Shown here one piece after another: positions 13,111 to 26,040 of a stretch of 64,000 nt of DNA. Where the stretch lies: assembly GCF_017654505.1 (NCBI RefSeq), contig NC_054543.1, positions 29,371,525 to 29,435,524 on the forward strand, read 5' to 3'. The translations under genes were made by a program, and so were the position numbers. This DNA comes from Polyodon spathula (lineage: Eukaryota > Chordata > Actinopteri > Acipenseriformes > Polyodontidae). Position 1 is the stretch's first letter. Each line of letters opens with the position of its first letter. Below the pieces are notes generated by a model, which did no database searches, was not told the origin of the DNA, and worked only from the letters and a program-made list of their open reading frames with translations.

Positions 13111-14619
13111 ATATTTGTGAGAATTTCTACTCGCATTTTGCATTTGAAGATTCGTTTTCTAGAAGATCTTTGGTTATCAACGCAACATAAAAAAAACCCA
13201 AAAAACTACAGTATAATATGTGTTTTATAATGATGCAATGAAACCAGTCACAAGAGACTGAACACTGGGGGCTGCATTACACAGAAGGCTGGGTTTTGAA
13301 GGTGCCTCTCTCTGTGTATTTAAAAAAAAGAAAAACCAACCAATTCCAGAAACCGTTCTGGGTTTTATTGGCTGGTGCAACCAGATAACCGTTAAGACAG
13401 TTTTAAACAGAAATAAAGTCACTATAAATCTTTAAAAGAAATGTAATGGTTACATATAAAGAACCATTATTAACTTTAAAGTATCCTCAAAAACATTTTT
13501 TAAAAAATGAATGAAAAATGACAATTTAAAAAAAATACTTTTGTTTTCCTAAACTGTAACATCTACAGTTAGGTGAGGTTGGAGGTGAAGTGTGGGGTAG
13601 GTTTTCCTCACTAACATTTCATAACAAAGAAAACAACTATCTGAACATTGAGTAATACTATTTGTAATTTGTAATCTGTTTGAGTTTTGTAACTGTAAAG
13701 GGACAGCCCATACCACATTACTATCCCAATTAACCAGTAAATAAAGCCAATTACAGCAACAATATTTACTGACCGTCAAAATCCTCTTGGCGACACAGGT
13801 TTGAGGCCAAAGGTCAAAGTTGTAATTTAATTTAATATACAGCATAACATTTACACAATTGAAACACAGTTAAGTTACTCATACTATAATGTGTTTATTA
13901 CACTATAAATGTGTATGTATAATAGGCGGAGTTAGTTATGTATTAAACAAACGAAAATTTTTTTTTTTTTTCAAAACTGCATGTTTCAGACAAAAAAAAG
14001 TGAATGGAAATACAGGCCGGGTAAGATTTATCGACTCAGTTTGTTAGCTGCAACCATTTTAGAAATAGATGTGAATGGCTTCATTAATAACAACACTTAT
14101 TTAATTAATGAAGAAAGGCTCTTTAAACAAAGTGTAACTACAGGATTCAGAATGCAAGCACTCTGCAGTATTGTACATCACTCAACTGAAACTTGTAGTA
14201 CCTCTTACCCTTTGTCTGCAAAACAATGTGACCTTACTCTTTGTTGAGAGATTCAGGGTTAGAAATAAATTAGCCACAGCTACTGTGTATTTCTTTAAAA
14301 ACATGAACTGATTTCCAGCGCAACGTTATAGGTATTTATGCAAATAGCAGATTAATTAGAAGTCAGATATATACATGTTTTGTCAAAGTATCTTATTTTC
14401 TAAGCCTTAAAAGTAAGAACAAATGAAGACATTGTATGTTGTTTTAGCAATGCTTTACTTATGATATTTTTGGGGTATAAGTAAGGATGAAGAGGGAGTA
14501 TCGTTCAGTAAATGACAGGTCTGTGCTGAACACAAGCACCTAAGAGAGAATGTAGAAATCAAGTATGCACAACACGCCCTGCTTTATAGTCACTAACATC
14601 TCTCTCCTTTATCTTTCAG

Positions 14620-14662
14620 AAAACAGGACACTCCACTCGAACCTTTGGAAGGTTTACCCATG
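14620..14662 (+). CDS. speg: SPEG coding exon 2 (43-bp small exon)
   Basis: A 43-bp exon follows a pyrimidine tract and TTTCAG acceptor and ends CATG|GTGTGT. It encodes KTGHSTRTFGRFTH, residues 12-25, plus one base. Its entry phase 0 matches exon 1, and its exit phase 1 matches exon 3, giving an Asp codon at the junction. The peptide resembles the remembered mammalian continuation KTGHSRRAFGRLTH. The donor is not ideal at positions +3 to +6, but the phase match on both sides and the peptide make it convincing. Confidence 0.82.
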
Positions 14663-16785
14663 GTGTGTTTGGGTTTATAAATATCAACACAGCCCCCTTT
14701 CCCTTCAATCCATGAACCATATGCTACCCCATTTGAAGGAGTGCTAACCAACATCAATTTTCTTACCCCTGTTTAGCTCTTGTAATATTATCACTGCATT
14801 TTTTTTTCTTGGTTTCTTTACTTGTAGTCTGTATTCCAATTTGGAATATGGAAATAAGGTATTTATTTTAATTATGGTATCTGAACACAAATTTCCCACC
14901 TAATTAAGTCAATTCAATTAATAAATGTATTTTAAGTAAATTATGTCTTAAAGAGTGAAGTAGCACTTTAAATTACAGTGCATACTCTACTTAACCGTTT
15001 AATAACATGGTAAAAACTGGTAACTACCAATTGCTCCTGTCTTACATGGTAACTATACATGTAAAAGTGTGTAATTACTTGGCCTATGTAACCGTCAATG
15101 CCATGGTGTTAGCATGCAGTTACATCTGGAACCATTGGTTGTTACACAGTTATTACAATATATTTGCATGAATGTTCATACCCTGCCATCTAACATGCTA
15201 CTAAAGATTATCAGCACAATAAGAGGGCTGATATTAATGTTAATAAAGATAATAGAAGATAAGAACATGCTAAGAGTAAAGCATTGGTTCACTCTCCTTC
15301 AAAGTGGTAGCTTCTTTTCATTTTTATTAATTCTGTATCTTTTGCTTTGCAATAAATGGTGGCTATTCTTTGAAAAGATATGTATGTAGTTGTGTTTTAT
15401 TTTATTTTAATTCTATTTACTAATTTTTCATGTCTTTGAGAAAAAAAAAAAAAAACTTGCTATATGCTATTTGTTTAAATGTTTGTATTGCATGTGGAAC
15501 TCAGTTATACCTTTTGAAATGGTGAAGTGTCAGGGTCTTTCCTCCTGAATCTTTGTATTCATTTGAATGGATGCTGAGACTTAAATACAAACAGCTTTAT
15601 TGATTGGTGTTAGCACATAATGCATATGCATTAATGTTGAGCAGCCTTATAAATTACTTAAAAACACTCAACTAAATCCGGTAGCACTTTAGATTAGAGG
15701 GCTATGAAACAATGCAATAACATGGTAATAACTGTAACTACTCTGACACAGTAACAACTGGTGGAATACGTGTGTAATTACACAGAAATGTCCTATGCTA
15801 TGGTGGTACAATGTAAAAACATCAGGAAAGGTCATTTACTTGTATAATAGGTATTGTGTAGGTGCAGAAACCATTGGCAAGTACCCAGTTAAAGAAATTA
15901 TGTTTACAGTGGTTGACACCATTTACTAATTTCAGTATTATTGCACTGAGTTGCATGAAGTACAGCTTGATTTTGATAAAATGTTCAAACACTGCAGAGG
16001 ACATAAAGTTCTTAGTCTAGATGGTATGTAGTTCTAAATACAATTAAGCATTTTTGAGGTTGGTCAGAAGTAGACAGCATTCAAGTATTGTTTATTTTTA
16101 CTTTTGACTTAGGGTAAAATAAAATGTGTTGTCATTGAATGAGAAGCAATTAACAGCTTGTAAAAGTATGTGAAAACCGGTACAGTAGTTACTGAGTCCC
16201 TGAAACCACAGGGTGTTATTTGCTGGCACCACTGCATGCTGTAAGAAATACTGTGGTGTCTACCTGTTCACTTTTATAATGATAAAATAATAATCAAGGG
16301 TCAGAAAGGCAAGTTGTTATGCAAATGAGGAAACCTGCTTGTTCTTTGAAACAGTAATATTAAGAATAAGGCTTTTGACAGAAAAGGAATTACTGTAGTC
16401 AAGCCACTACTCTGTGCAAAGGAAACTATTCCACAAACTTTAAGGACTGTTTCATATCATGTTTTTTTAAAGCCTAGTTTAATTTGATCAAGCCTGCAGT
16501 TCACAAAACCTTTTAGGCTGAGTTTATCTTGTCTTAGTCTTCTTTTTCAAAGCAGTGTTTCACCTAAGAGAATGTTTATAAGCATGCTTCAAAAACAGTC
16601 CTATAATGTTTTGTGACTAAAGTCAAACAAACTGCGAAGTGAGACTACAGTATAGCAGAAGGGATTTTTCACTTTAAATGCATTCTTGTCCAAAACACTT
16701 ACCATGCATGAGTTATAATAAAACCCACAACATTCATTTAAATGGATACAGAGACTTGGAGGGTAATGAATATTCTAGTCATGTA

Positions 16786-17106
16786 GCTATGGCCAAAAGT
16801 TTTGCATTACCCTAGAGAATTAACAAATTTTGTTTCATAAAGTCGAATGAAACCTGCTGAATAATGTTACACTAACATAGTGAATTACATACCACTTTGT
16901 AGTTTTCCATATACTTAACATAAAAATGACAAAAATTGAAAAATCTAACATGAAATACTGTACTACTGTTATGGCTTTTGCAATATCATTTTGCAGTTTA
17001 TTTGATTACATGATGTTAAATCAAATATCTAAATTATGTTCATGTAGATTGTGTTTATGTTTCAGTCCTAAAATTGTAGGTGATGCAACACTTTTGGCCA
17101 GAGCTG
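16786..17106. mobile_element. Mariner/Tc1-type MITE
   Basis: The ends are inverted copies: AGCTATGGCCAAAAGTTTTG on the left and, on the right, CAACACTTTTGGCCAGAGCT. Both are flanked by TA, the Tc1/mariner target. The interior is short, A/T-rich and non-coding. Confidence 0.72.
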
Positions 17107-17616
17107 TATATGCAATGCATAAGTACACGTAGCTTTCAGAGAGCCAGCAAAGAAGCTCTGATATAAGAGTGTCATGTTAGCTTAAAAAAGAATGAGGCTG
17201 AAATCAATAGAAAGACATTTCTTAGTCTGTGTCATCTCATCAAAGAATGTCGATCTCACACAGAGGGGCACAAGGTGATGGGAAAAGGCTTTGCTAGATA
17301 AGGTACAGCTAGCTCTGGAGGAGTCGTAATGAAAAAGTTTTTGTCTGCTAGATGAGGGTTTACAGGGCTATGGCTGGTCTTTGATTTATTTTTTGTTTAA
17401 TTCATGGCATAAGTTAATTGATTAAAAACAATGTTGATTGATCACTTCATCTTCTGTTGCTACAGAGACTTTTATTGAATCTGTTTGTGAGCATTTTATT
17501 TTGTGTGAAAAAAAGATATTGCATTTTTTGTTTTAGTAATGTAAACAATCATTTGCAAAAAAATTATCACTCTTGTAGTGTACCTTGTAATATTTACACA
17601 TGACATTTATTTAATA

Positions 17617-19852
17617 AGGCCCAAATTTATAAAGGGGAAAATCGACCCCAAAAAGCAATGTAATGTGCGTGTTCAGTACGGCCGCACTCATCGTCAAAAT
17701 AATGACCTATTTTATAAGACTAATTAGGTAAAGCAGGCAATTCCGCAATCAACCAATTTAAATACCCATCACTGTAATTAGCAATGGAGAATTACACACA
17801 TCTCACAATAAATAACGGGTTTGGGTCAACCCTGCTTGTGTAGGCTACACATTACAAAAGAAAATGAATGGCACACAAAGACCTCAGCCTGGTACTAGCC
17901 ATGGTGAGAGGATGCTCAGAAGCGAAAACTGAAACTTACCAACATGGAATTGGAGATTTTGGTACAAGCAGTACTTGTAACACCTAAAGATGTGTTACAA
18001 ACTCAAAATACATCACCAGGACAAATGAATAAAATATTGAATGTGCGGTGGCTTCTTAATAAACAAATGTACCACTTCAGAGTTTGTAGTCTAGGTTACT
18101 TATACATTACTTATACTTATAGTTACTGTGCTTTGCATATTAGTTTAGCTTCTTATTTTGTATAGAATAATTCCAGGCATATAGACTTTTCAAACTTCAG
18201 AAACAATAAGTTTTATTTACATACATCCATGGAAGTCAAATGGGTAGATAACACTATGTAACACAATTTGTTTTCCTGGGTAGTAAATGTTATTTGCTAA
18301 TTGCTTATGCCTCAAAAGTATAGAAAATGGCTATTATTCCCCACAAACTTTGCTTTTGTGACCAGGACAGTGATATTTCAAAATATCATTATTTCCAATG
18401 GGAAAACGGGCAAATGTGTGTCTTTTCGTTCACATAAAGTCCGAAAAAAACAACATATGAATCCAAATTAACATGTATTTATACTAAAGTAATACAAAAA
18501 TGACTACAAAAGATTTAGAAGTGAGTAGTTTTTTGAGATTTACGATTATACTGTATTTACAGTAAAATGAAAAGACACACATTTGCCTGTTTTCCCACTG
18601 GAAATAGTGATATTTTGAAATATCACTGTCCTGGTCACAAAAGCAAAGTTTGTGGGGAATAATAGCCATTTTCTATACTTTTGAGGCATAAGCAATTAGC
18701 AAATAACACTTACTACCCAGGAACAAAAAAAAATAAATTGTTACACGGTGTAATCTTTCCATTGTTGTACAGCAGTATCTTCAACAACAATACAGCTGCA
18801 TACGAACAGTCTTCAGTTTAATTATGAGTTATATCTTCTTAAAGACTTATGCAGTTACAACTCTCCTATTTCTTATGTTTGTCTGTATGTCTTACTCTAT
18901 GTATGATTTTAAACCATATCTATATGGTACATATGGTCGAAAAACTGTATTTGCTCTAGCTACAAACTAACTGCGTCATTTGTCCCACTCGAATCTAACA
19001 ATACTACCAGTACTGTGAAATACCAGAATGCCATATTACAAAAAAATAAACTCTGTTGGCATTACTAAAATAACAGTGGAGGATGAGCCCTCATTGTATA
19101 TGAGACTTTTTCTTTCGTGCACCTTGGAATATCTTTCCTTCTTAACCTCCTCAACCGTTCTATTGCCTATACTCTAAGAAGTAAAGGCTTTCATTAGAAC
19201 CTTGCTTTGCCTCTGTGAGGAGACCTTTTTAGGTGCTTCTAAGAACCTTTTTTTACATGGATTCTATATCCTCTATTTGCAGACTTTCTTTTTTCTCTTG
19301 TAAGCTATGAAACATCTATTGAAAATTGGAGTTTGCAAAACAATACAGTACCAGTATTATAAACCGTAATTTATAAACTGACTTGATCAGAAGGGTTAAA
19401 AAATGAGGTCTTTGCAAAATGTTATTAAATGTTTCTTTGTCCTTGAAAATGATGTCTCCTTGCTGCTTTCAAATCTCCCACATCACCTTGCCTTTTATAT
19501 AATCTACTGTCTTACTACGGCAAAGTAACGCCTGCTTTTCAGAGTTCCTAAAGTAATCCCGCAAATACAAGGCCAGCAATTATCGGCAGATTTAATAAAT
19601 TAGACAGAATATTTAATAGATCTTATTTGCAAAATCCCCTCCCAATTTTAGCGGTTTCATTCAGAAACACCCCAGAATTACATATGCATCAAGGGCTAAA
19701 GTGCACAGAGACATTGCCCCTGCAAATCACGTATTAATTGCATGTTTATGCCATTGTGTGTGTTTTATAAATCCCATCCAAGAATTCGAACCCTCAGCGC
19801 CTGTTATACAGTAGTAAAACATGTGCAGTCTTTTTATAAATCTGGGCCTAAG
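17617..19852 (+). mobile_element. Decayed Harbinger-like element (contains a second insertion)
   Basis: Inverted ends AGGCCCAAATTTATAAA (about 17618) and TTTATAAATCTGGGCCTAA (ending about 19852) bracket 2.2 kb. Near the left end the plus strand reads KLTNMELEILVQAVLV (about 17930-17990), resembling the Myb/SANT-like accessory protein of Harbinger elements. No nuclease transposase is visible. The palindromic element at 18250-18756 sits inside it. Family assignment rests on the termini style and the short Myb-like match, so it is moderate. Confidence 0.45.
18250..18756. mobile_element. Palindromic MITE-like element, copy 1
   Basis: About 500 bp with long inverted arms: the left arm (TATGTAACACAATTTG, GGGTAGTAAATGTTATTTGC, CCTCAAAAGTATAGAAAATG, GTGACCAGGACAGTGATATT) is repeated in reverse complement on the right (ending ATTGTTACACGGTGTAATC). 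The unpaired centre is about 120 bp. It can fold into one long hairpin. A second copy is at 22452-22963. Superfamily unknown. Confidence 0.8.
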
Positions 19853-21255
19853 TGTTTACATAATAGTTACTAGTATTTGCTTGGGATAGTATTTTAAAGA
19901 ATGATACACATTGGCACTCTAGGTTGTATTTGTTTGTAAGGCCTCATACTGAATACGTGTATGTGGACACTCATTTAAGCTCTCAATGCAGACTGAATTG
20001 CTGTAACTCTGGAGGCAAGAATTAGTGTATAATGCACCCACAATTATGTAGTTTTGCTTCCTTGTGAACTGTTTAGTTGTTCACCATCAGGAAGGCCCGA
20101 ATGTTAAGCCTGTCAGTTTAAAATTATTAGTGAACAGCAACTACCAGCCTGAAAATGCACCTCAAATATGTATAGGCACTTACTAACAAAAAAATTCTGT
20201 ACCAATATATAACTGGAATCTAGCCTTCTGCCTGTAGCTGATTCATGACATAATGTACCTCAGTACCTTGCTGCCTCTCTGTCTTTCTTAGCCTACAGTC
20301 AATATCTCATGATACAGGGTCAGGAATCAGTCTTCATTCTTGTATTACATGTATATGAAAGCTGAGGTTTAATAAACCTATACAGAATCATATAGATTAA
20401 GTCTTTGGTATCTATCAAAAGACAACATCATTTTTACACAGGCTTTTAATGAGAGAATTGTAATTAGAGCAGTGTTAGAGCAGGCTTTAATGGTGTAAAG
20501 TGCAATACAGCAATCCTTTATCCAAGATGCCAGGGCAGCAGTTCCATAATGAGGGTCGGCGTGAGTCTGATTTACCATGTTTGTCATGAACTCTGGATAC
20601 TATAGTAACGGTGCTCTCTTGTTTGCTTTTTCTTGCTGCCACTATGGAAGCGAAGTTTTCCGCTCCTGCAGGAAGCACAGTTATGGTAATGAAATGGTCT
20701 ACTCTAATCGACATTCACTTGTTCCTCCAAAACTTTGCCCTCCTCTTTCTTTCCCTTTGTAGCTCACAGTACTTTCTCATTTCTTTGTTTTCCTGATTCT
20801 CTTTTAACACATTTTGTATTTCATTTATCATTTTGGAGATTAATTTTGGTTCTCCAAAAAGGTGCCAGATTTGGAAGATTACACATAGGCCTTTCTGTTA
20901 ATCCACAGTGCAAGGATAGCAATACAAGCACAGGAAATGTGAGCCTCATTGCCACTTAAACATGCCTTAGCTACTCTGTCACCATAAAAGAATGTTGCAC
21001 TTATGAGGTAAGGGAGCAGTAAGTCTCCATACCTTTCTAGTTCGTGGCCAAAGAAATGCAGAATAAGAAGAGTACAATACTGTCCAATTCACTTTGAATT
21101 TGAACTATGGACATTATTTTTAAGGTCATTTGAAATGAGTATACCATAAACTGCTTGCACATTGTAATGTTATAGCCATAGTATGTGGTATGTGTGTTAA
21201 GCTAACAAGAATGCAAATGCTATTGAAATGGCATTATTGAGATATATGTGCTCAA

Positions 21256-21256
<1 letters not shown>

Positions 21257-21297
<41 letters not shown>
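21257..21297. repeat. (AT)n microsatellite
   Basis: About 19 AT units, 166 bp upstream of SPEG exon 3. Confidence 0.97.
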
Positions 21298-21298
<1 letters not shown>

Positions 21299-21463
21299 CA
21301 GTATATATAGCTTCAGAGCATCATTATGGACTACAGTTTACCTAAAAAAGGTAGCTTTAAACAGTCAAAGAATGTCCTGTAATCTATCCTATCCATTCAC
21401 TATCAATAGAATTTTATATTACGTTTCCTCACATTTATTAAAACTGCCTTTTCCTTTCCTCAG

Positions 21464-21568
21464 ACTCAGAGACCACAGAAGACGAGACAGCTGAGCATCA
21501 GATACGCATGGCAACAAAAGAAGGACCCCGTGCTCCTCAGGACCAGGCTGTTCACAGAGAGCCTACAG
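21464..21568 (+). CDS. speg: SPEG coding exon 3 (DSETTEDE linker)
   Basis: The 105-bp exon runs from TTTCCTCAG to ACAG|GTAATT. With the G from exon 2 it reads DSETTEDETAEHQ..., residues 26-60, matching the DSETAEDD motif that follows the N-terminal Ig domain in mammalian SPEG. It enters and leaves in phase 1. This acidic segment is probably disordered. A second frame is also open across the exon but meets TAA soon after entering exon 4, so it is rejected. Confidence 0.88.
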
Positions 21569-22451
21569 GTAATTGGAATGAATTTTTCTGTTGCAATTTC
21601 ATCAAAACCAATTTACATCAAAGTTTATTAAATATGTAGTTGACACGTTTCCATATTAATCATATAAATGAGATAATAGCACAGTGCTGACATAAAAAAA
21701 AAGTAAACCCTATGCTGTGGTATGATAACTATAGTATTTGCTACCCATACACAGCTGCTCTCAAGCACTTTTTGTACATGAGCCATCAGCTTTTAACTTG
21801 ATGTAGTTTCTTGTAGTTCCTACATATAACTACAAGGACAACTGCAACCATTTCTTTAGGAATTCATTAACATAGTTTCCATAGGTTATGCTATAAAATG
21901 TACAAAACAAAACAAAGCATTAATATTATACTGTTATAATATTACCAAACGCATTGCACAATAACACAAAGCAAATTAAATATCTACTTGCTGAAGTGGT
22001 TTTTATTTTAGCCAGCGAGGTGTTCACTTGTGGCAGCAATGCACTAGCAAAAGCCACAGGGATGTGACGTTAGCTCCCTAGCAACAAGCTTGTTGGGAAT
22101 GGATTCTTTCAGTGCGGCGGGTTAGTGCATTTGAGAAGACTCATGAAGTTAATTGGAGACTTAAGTTGATGAGAAGCAATTACCCTCCGCAGTACGAATT
22201 AAAACAATGTGCTGCATTTTATACAAAAAAATTAGAAAAAACTGGTTGCGTAGAGGATTTATACTGGACTCTGGCGCCCCCGATAAAACAAGGGAGTGGT
22301 TGTACAGTATTTGTTAGCCTATTTGTTTTTCTATGGGTCTCTCGCTATATCACAGCCCTTGATATATAGCAGATTGATATTGGACCTCGACACACGTGAT
22401 ATATCGAGTGGGTCGTGTACTGCATCTTTCTGAGAACAGTGTTGAAAAGGT

Positions 22452-22963
22452 AACGCTATGTAACACAATTTTTGTTCCTGGGTAGTAAGTGTTATTTCCT
22501 AATTGCTTATGCCTCAAAAGTATAGAAAATGGCAATTATTCCCCACAAACTTTGCTTTTGTGACCAGGACAGTGATATTTCAAAATATCACTATTTCCAA
22601 TGGGAAAACAAGAAAATGTGTGTCTTTTCGTTCACATAAAGTCTGAAAAAAACAACATATGAATCCAAATTAACATGTGTTTATACTAAAGTAATACAAA
22701 AATGACTACAAAGGATTTAGAAGTGAGTAGTTTTTCGAGATTTACGATTATACTGTATTTACAGTAAAATGAAAAGACACACATTTGCCCGTTTTCCCAT
22801 TGGAAATAGTGATATTTTGAAATATCACTGTCCTGGTCACAAAAACAAAGTTTGTGGGGAATAATTGCCATTTTCTATACTTTTGAGGCATAAGCAATTA
22901 GGAAATAACACTTACTACCCAGGAACAAAAAAAATAATAATTGTTACACGGTGTAATCATTTC
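22452..22963. mobile_element. Palindromic MITE-like element, copy 2
   Basis: It is a near-identical copy of the element at 18250-18756 in the same orientation, with the same hairpin arms and the same ends (ATGTAACACAATTT and TTGTTACACGGTGTAATC). The few differences between copies suggest fairly recent spread. Confidence 0.82.
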
Positions 22964-23671
22964 TATACTGTGAATTATAAATCACGATAGAAATAATGAG
23001 TTTTGGATTTATAATAAGTTTATATCATATGAAGGGTGTCTCATAATAGAAGAGCCATTATTTGCTCAAAGCTTTTCTTCAAGGTCCTCAAGGTGACATC
23101 TCTTATATAATAAGAGTTACCCTACACACGATATATTAACTTATATAAATCTGTCTGAGGAAAAAAAATATATATATATATATATACCTGACTGCAGTGG
23201 GACCAGAGAAAGGGTGGATATGTAAAAAGTCAGATAAATGAATCCTGTTTTAGATACCATTATACACAACTGTAACGATACTATATTCACACAATTATTG
23301 TCCCCTAAATCCCTTGTTTCGAAAGATACAGGGTATTGATGCTTTTGACAGAGTAGCTGTCTGCCAAGTCGAGGCGTGCATTTGTTGCTGAGTTACAGCC
23401 AGGAGATCGAGATGGAGGTTGAAGTTGATACACCCCGCAGGCGATCAGGATTTATCTACATATCAACACACTGAACAGCTCAAGTGACACTACCAGCAGT
23501 GGTAGTGCACGGAGCACATTCAACACAATGTACAAAAACTTTGGTAAGATCTACAATCGCTAAACTAATCTTCTCAGTTCAATAATAAACTGACGTTGCT
23601 GAAGAGGTTGATCATGACGAATAAATGGTTAGGGTGGATATGTGACGGGTGGATACACAACGGATTACTGT

Positions 23672-24474
<803 letters not shown>

Positions 24475-25676
24475 TATATTGTAAACCGGCTCATTCTCCA
24501 CGGCTCGTTGCCCCATTAAAAGTAGACCTAGGACACAGGAACTTTTTTTCAAAAGCAGCTCTAAATACACATTTATGAAGGGCCCTGATTGGCTTGGAGG
24601 ATAGCTACTCTGTTTACCTGGCATAAAACAAAAAACACACAGTACTCACAATTGTAACTGCTCAGAGATTTCCATTAGCTATATACAGTAGATCTGAAAT
24701 GTGCAGTCTTGAAAGAAACACATTTAGCGGACGTGTATTAAGTTAAATGAAGGTCTTATTGTTCTTGGGTTTTCTGTTTGCACTTGCACTTCCTCTGCAG
24801 TGTCTTCTGGGTCAAAGCATGGAACTGGCTGAAAGCATGTCAGTCAATAGGGAAAGCAGCTGATTGGTTATTAACAGGAAAGAAGACAGTGAGGGGGTGG
24901 GGGGGCAATTTCACTCTCCAGGTAAAATGACTCAGGAAGTACGTGGCTTGTAAACAGGTCATGTTTTAAAATGAAAATACTTGTTTTAAATAAATATCTG
25001 TTATTTTAAAAAAAGCAATACATTTTATGATATTTGCAATTGCAATTTGCAGTTGTTATGATTTTTGGTCTTCTTTTACATTATGCACTGTATGGCGTAT
25101 GAAACCGCATAAAGCGCTTTGGACAGGCATTGTGTCATCAAGGTTTGTTCTGACTAGTACAATGAAAACTACAATAACACTAATTCAATTGATGTGACTA
25201 AGTTAAAAAAAAAAAAAATCTGAAACAAAAAATGCAGAAGCTCAACATGCAAAGAACAAAATAATGTCACTGAGGGAGTCAAATTCTGAAATGAAAGTGT
25301 ACGATAAACCAAAGAGACGCTAGTGTTAGCCATGTAGACGTCTTCCCTCCGTACAGAACTAGGACTGAAAAGATTCTGAAAGTTCCATTGATGTTGACCC
25401 TGTGTAATTCAAAACATTACAAACTACTTTACCCAGCTTGCACAGAGAAAAAACAGTAAAGCTTTATATTCAAGCTACGACACTCAGAATGATAAAACGG
25501 TCAGGGAACAAAAACTGTTTTAAAAGGTAATTGAAGCTCCTTCCTGTGTGTTTTGGGTGTGAATAAATGGGGATAGGTGGGAACCTCTATGCTACGATAG
25601 CATATATTTGTTTTAATGATATGTATAATGGACATTTTCTATCTACTTAATCACAAACATGTATTCTTGTTTGTAG

Positions 25677-26040
25677 GCAATTCGGACTGGATAAAGGATG
25701 CCACCCCTGAAACAACGGCCACTTCAGGTTGGACTGGGTCGAGGGCGGGTAGCTGGGCAGGAAGCCAGAACACTGTGGTGGAGAAGGATCTGTCTGGCAT
25801 GGGTTCGGGAGTCACTGTTTCCACGCAGAAGGATGCTTTCTCCAAGCCTTCCAGGCAAGCTAACGGGCAGGAGCCGCCCGACATCCAGATCAGGCACCTA
25901 GGGGTCGAGCCTCTGATTCGGGCGTCCCGCTCCAATCTGTCCCGGCCAGTCTGGGGGTCCGAGGAAAGTCTGTCTTTAGCTAGTGATTACTACGGTAGCA
26001 CTTTCAGTCTCTATAGAGGGAGGACTTTTTCTATACCCCT
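25677..26040 (+). CDS. speg: SPEG coding exon 4 (RHLGVEPLIRAS segment)
   Basis: The 364-bp exon has acceptor TTTGTAG and donor CCCCT|GTAAGT. It encodes residues 61-181, a Ser/Thr/Gly-rich linker ending with IRHLGVEPLIRASRSNLS, WGSEESLSLASDYYGS and FSLYRGRTFSI. These motifs match mammalian SPEG almost residue for residue, as recalled, while the first two thirds of the exon are poorly conserved. The strong conservation of the last 50 residues within a low-complexity linker suggests a binding or regulatory motif. It exits in phase 2. Confidence 0.95.

Larger units (their letters stand above)
9904..14619 (+). other. speg: SPEG intron 1
   Basis: The intron starts GTAAGA and ends TTTCAG. It contains (AT)n tracts at 10488-10561 and 12409-12477 and an LTR-like stretch at about 12680-13110. 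No other coding exon or recognisable element was seen. Confidence 0.7.
14663..21463 (+). other. speg: SPEG intron 2
   Basis: The 6.8-kb intron (GTGTGT...CCTCAG) contains two diverged direct copies of a repeat with GTAGCACTTTA and AATAACATGGTA motifs (about 14955-15115 and 15678-15815), a mariner-type MITE (16786-17106), the Harbinger-like element with its palindromic insertion, and an (AT)n tract just before exon 3 (21257-21297). Stretches 15816-16785 and 19860-21250 hold nothing I recognise. Confidence 0.7.

Noticed and set aside
20487..20714. Minus-strand frame with ITVLPAGAENFASIVAARKS
   Set aside because: Looks slightly protein-like but has no recognisable family, no splice context and lies in an intron; not enough to call.
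21464..21568. Second open frame through SPEG exon 3 entered directly from exon 1
   Set aside because: Joining exon 1 (phase 0) straight to exon 3 reads into a stop in exon 4; including the 43-bp exon 2 restores the conserved DSET frame.
22112..22369. 85-codon frame containing QCAAFYTKKLEKTGC
   Set aside because: No family recognised, next to a repeat, A/T-rich; probably chance.
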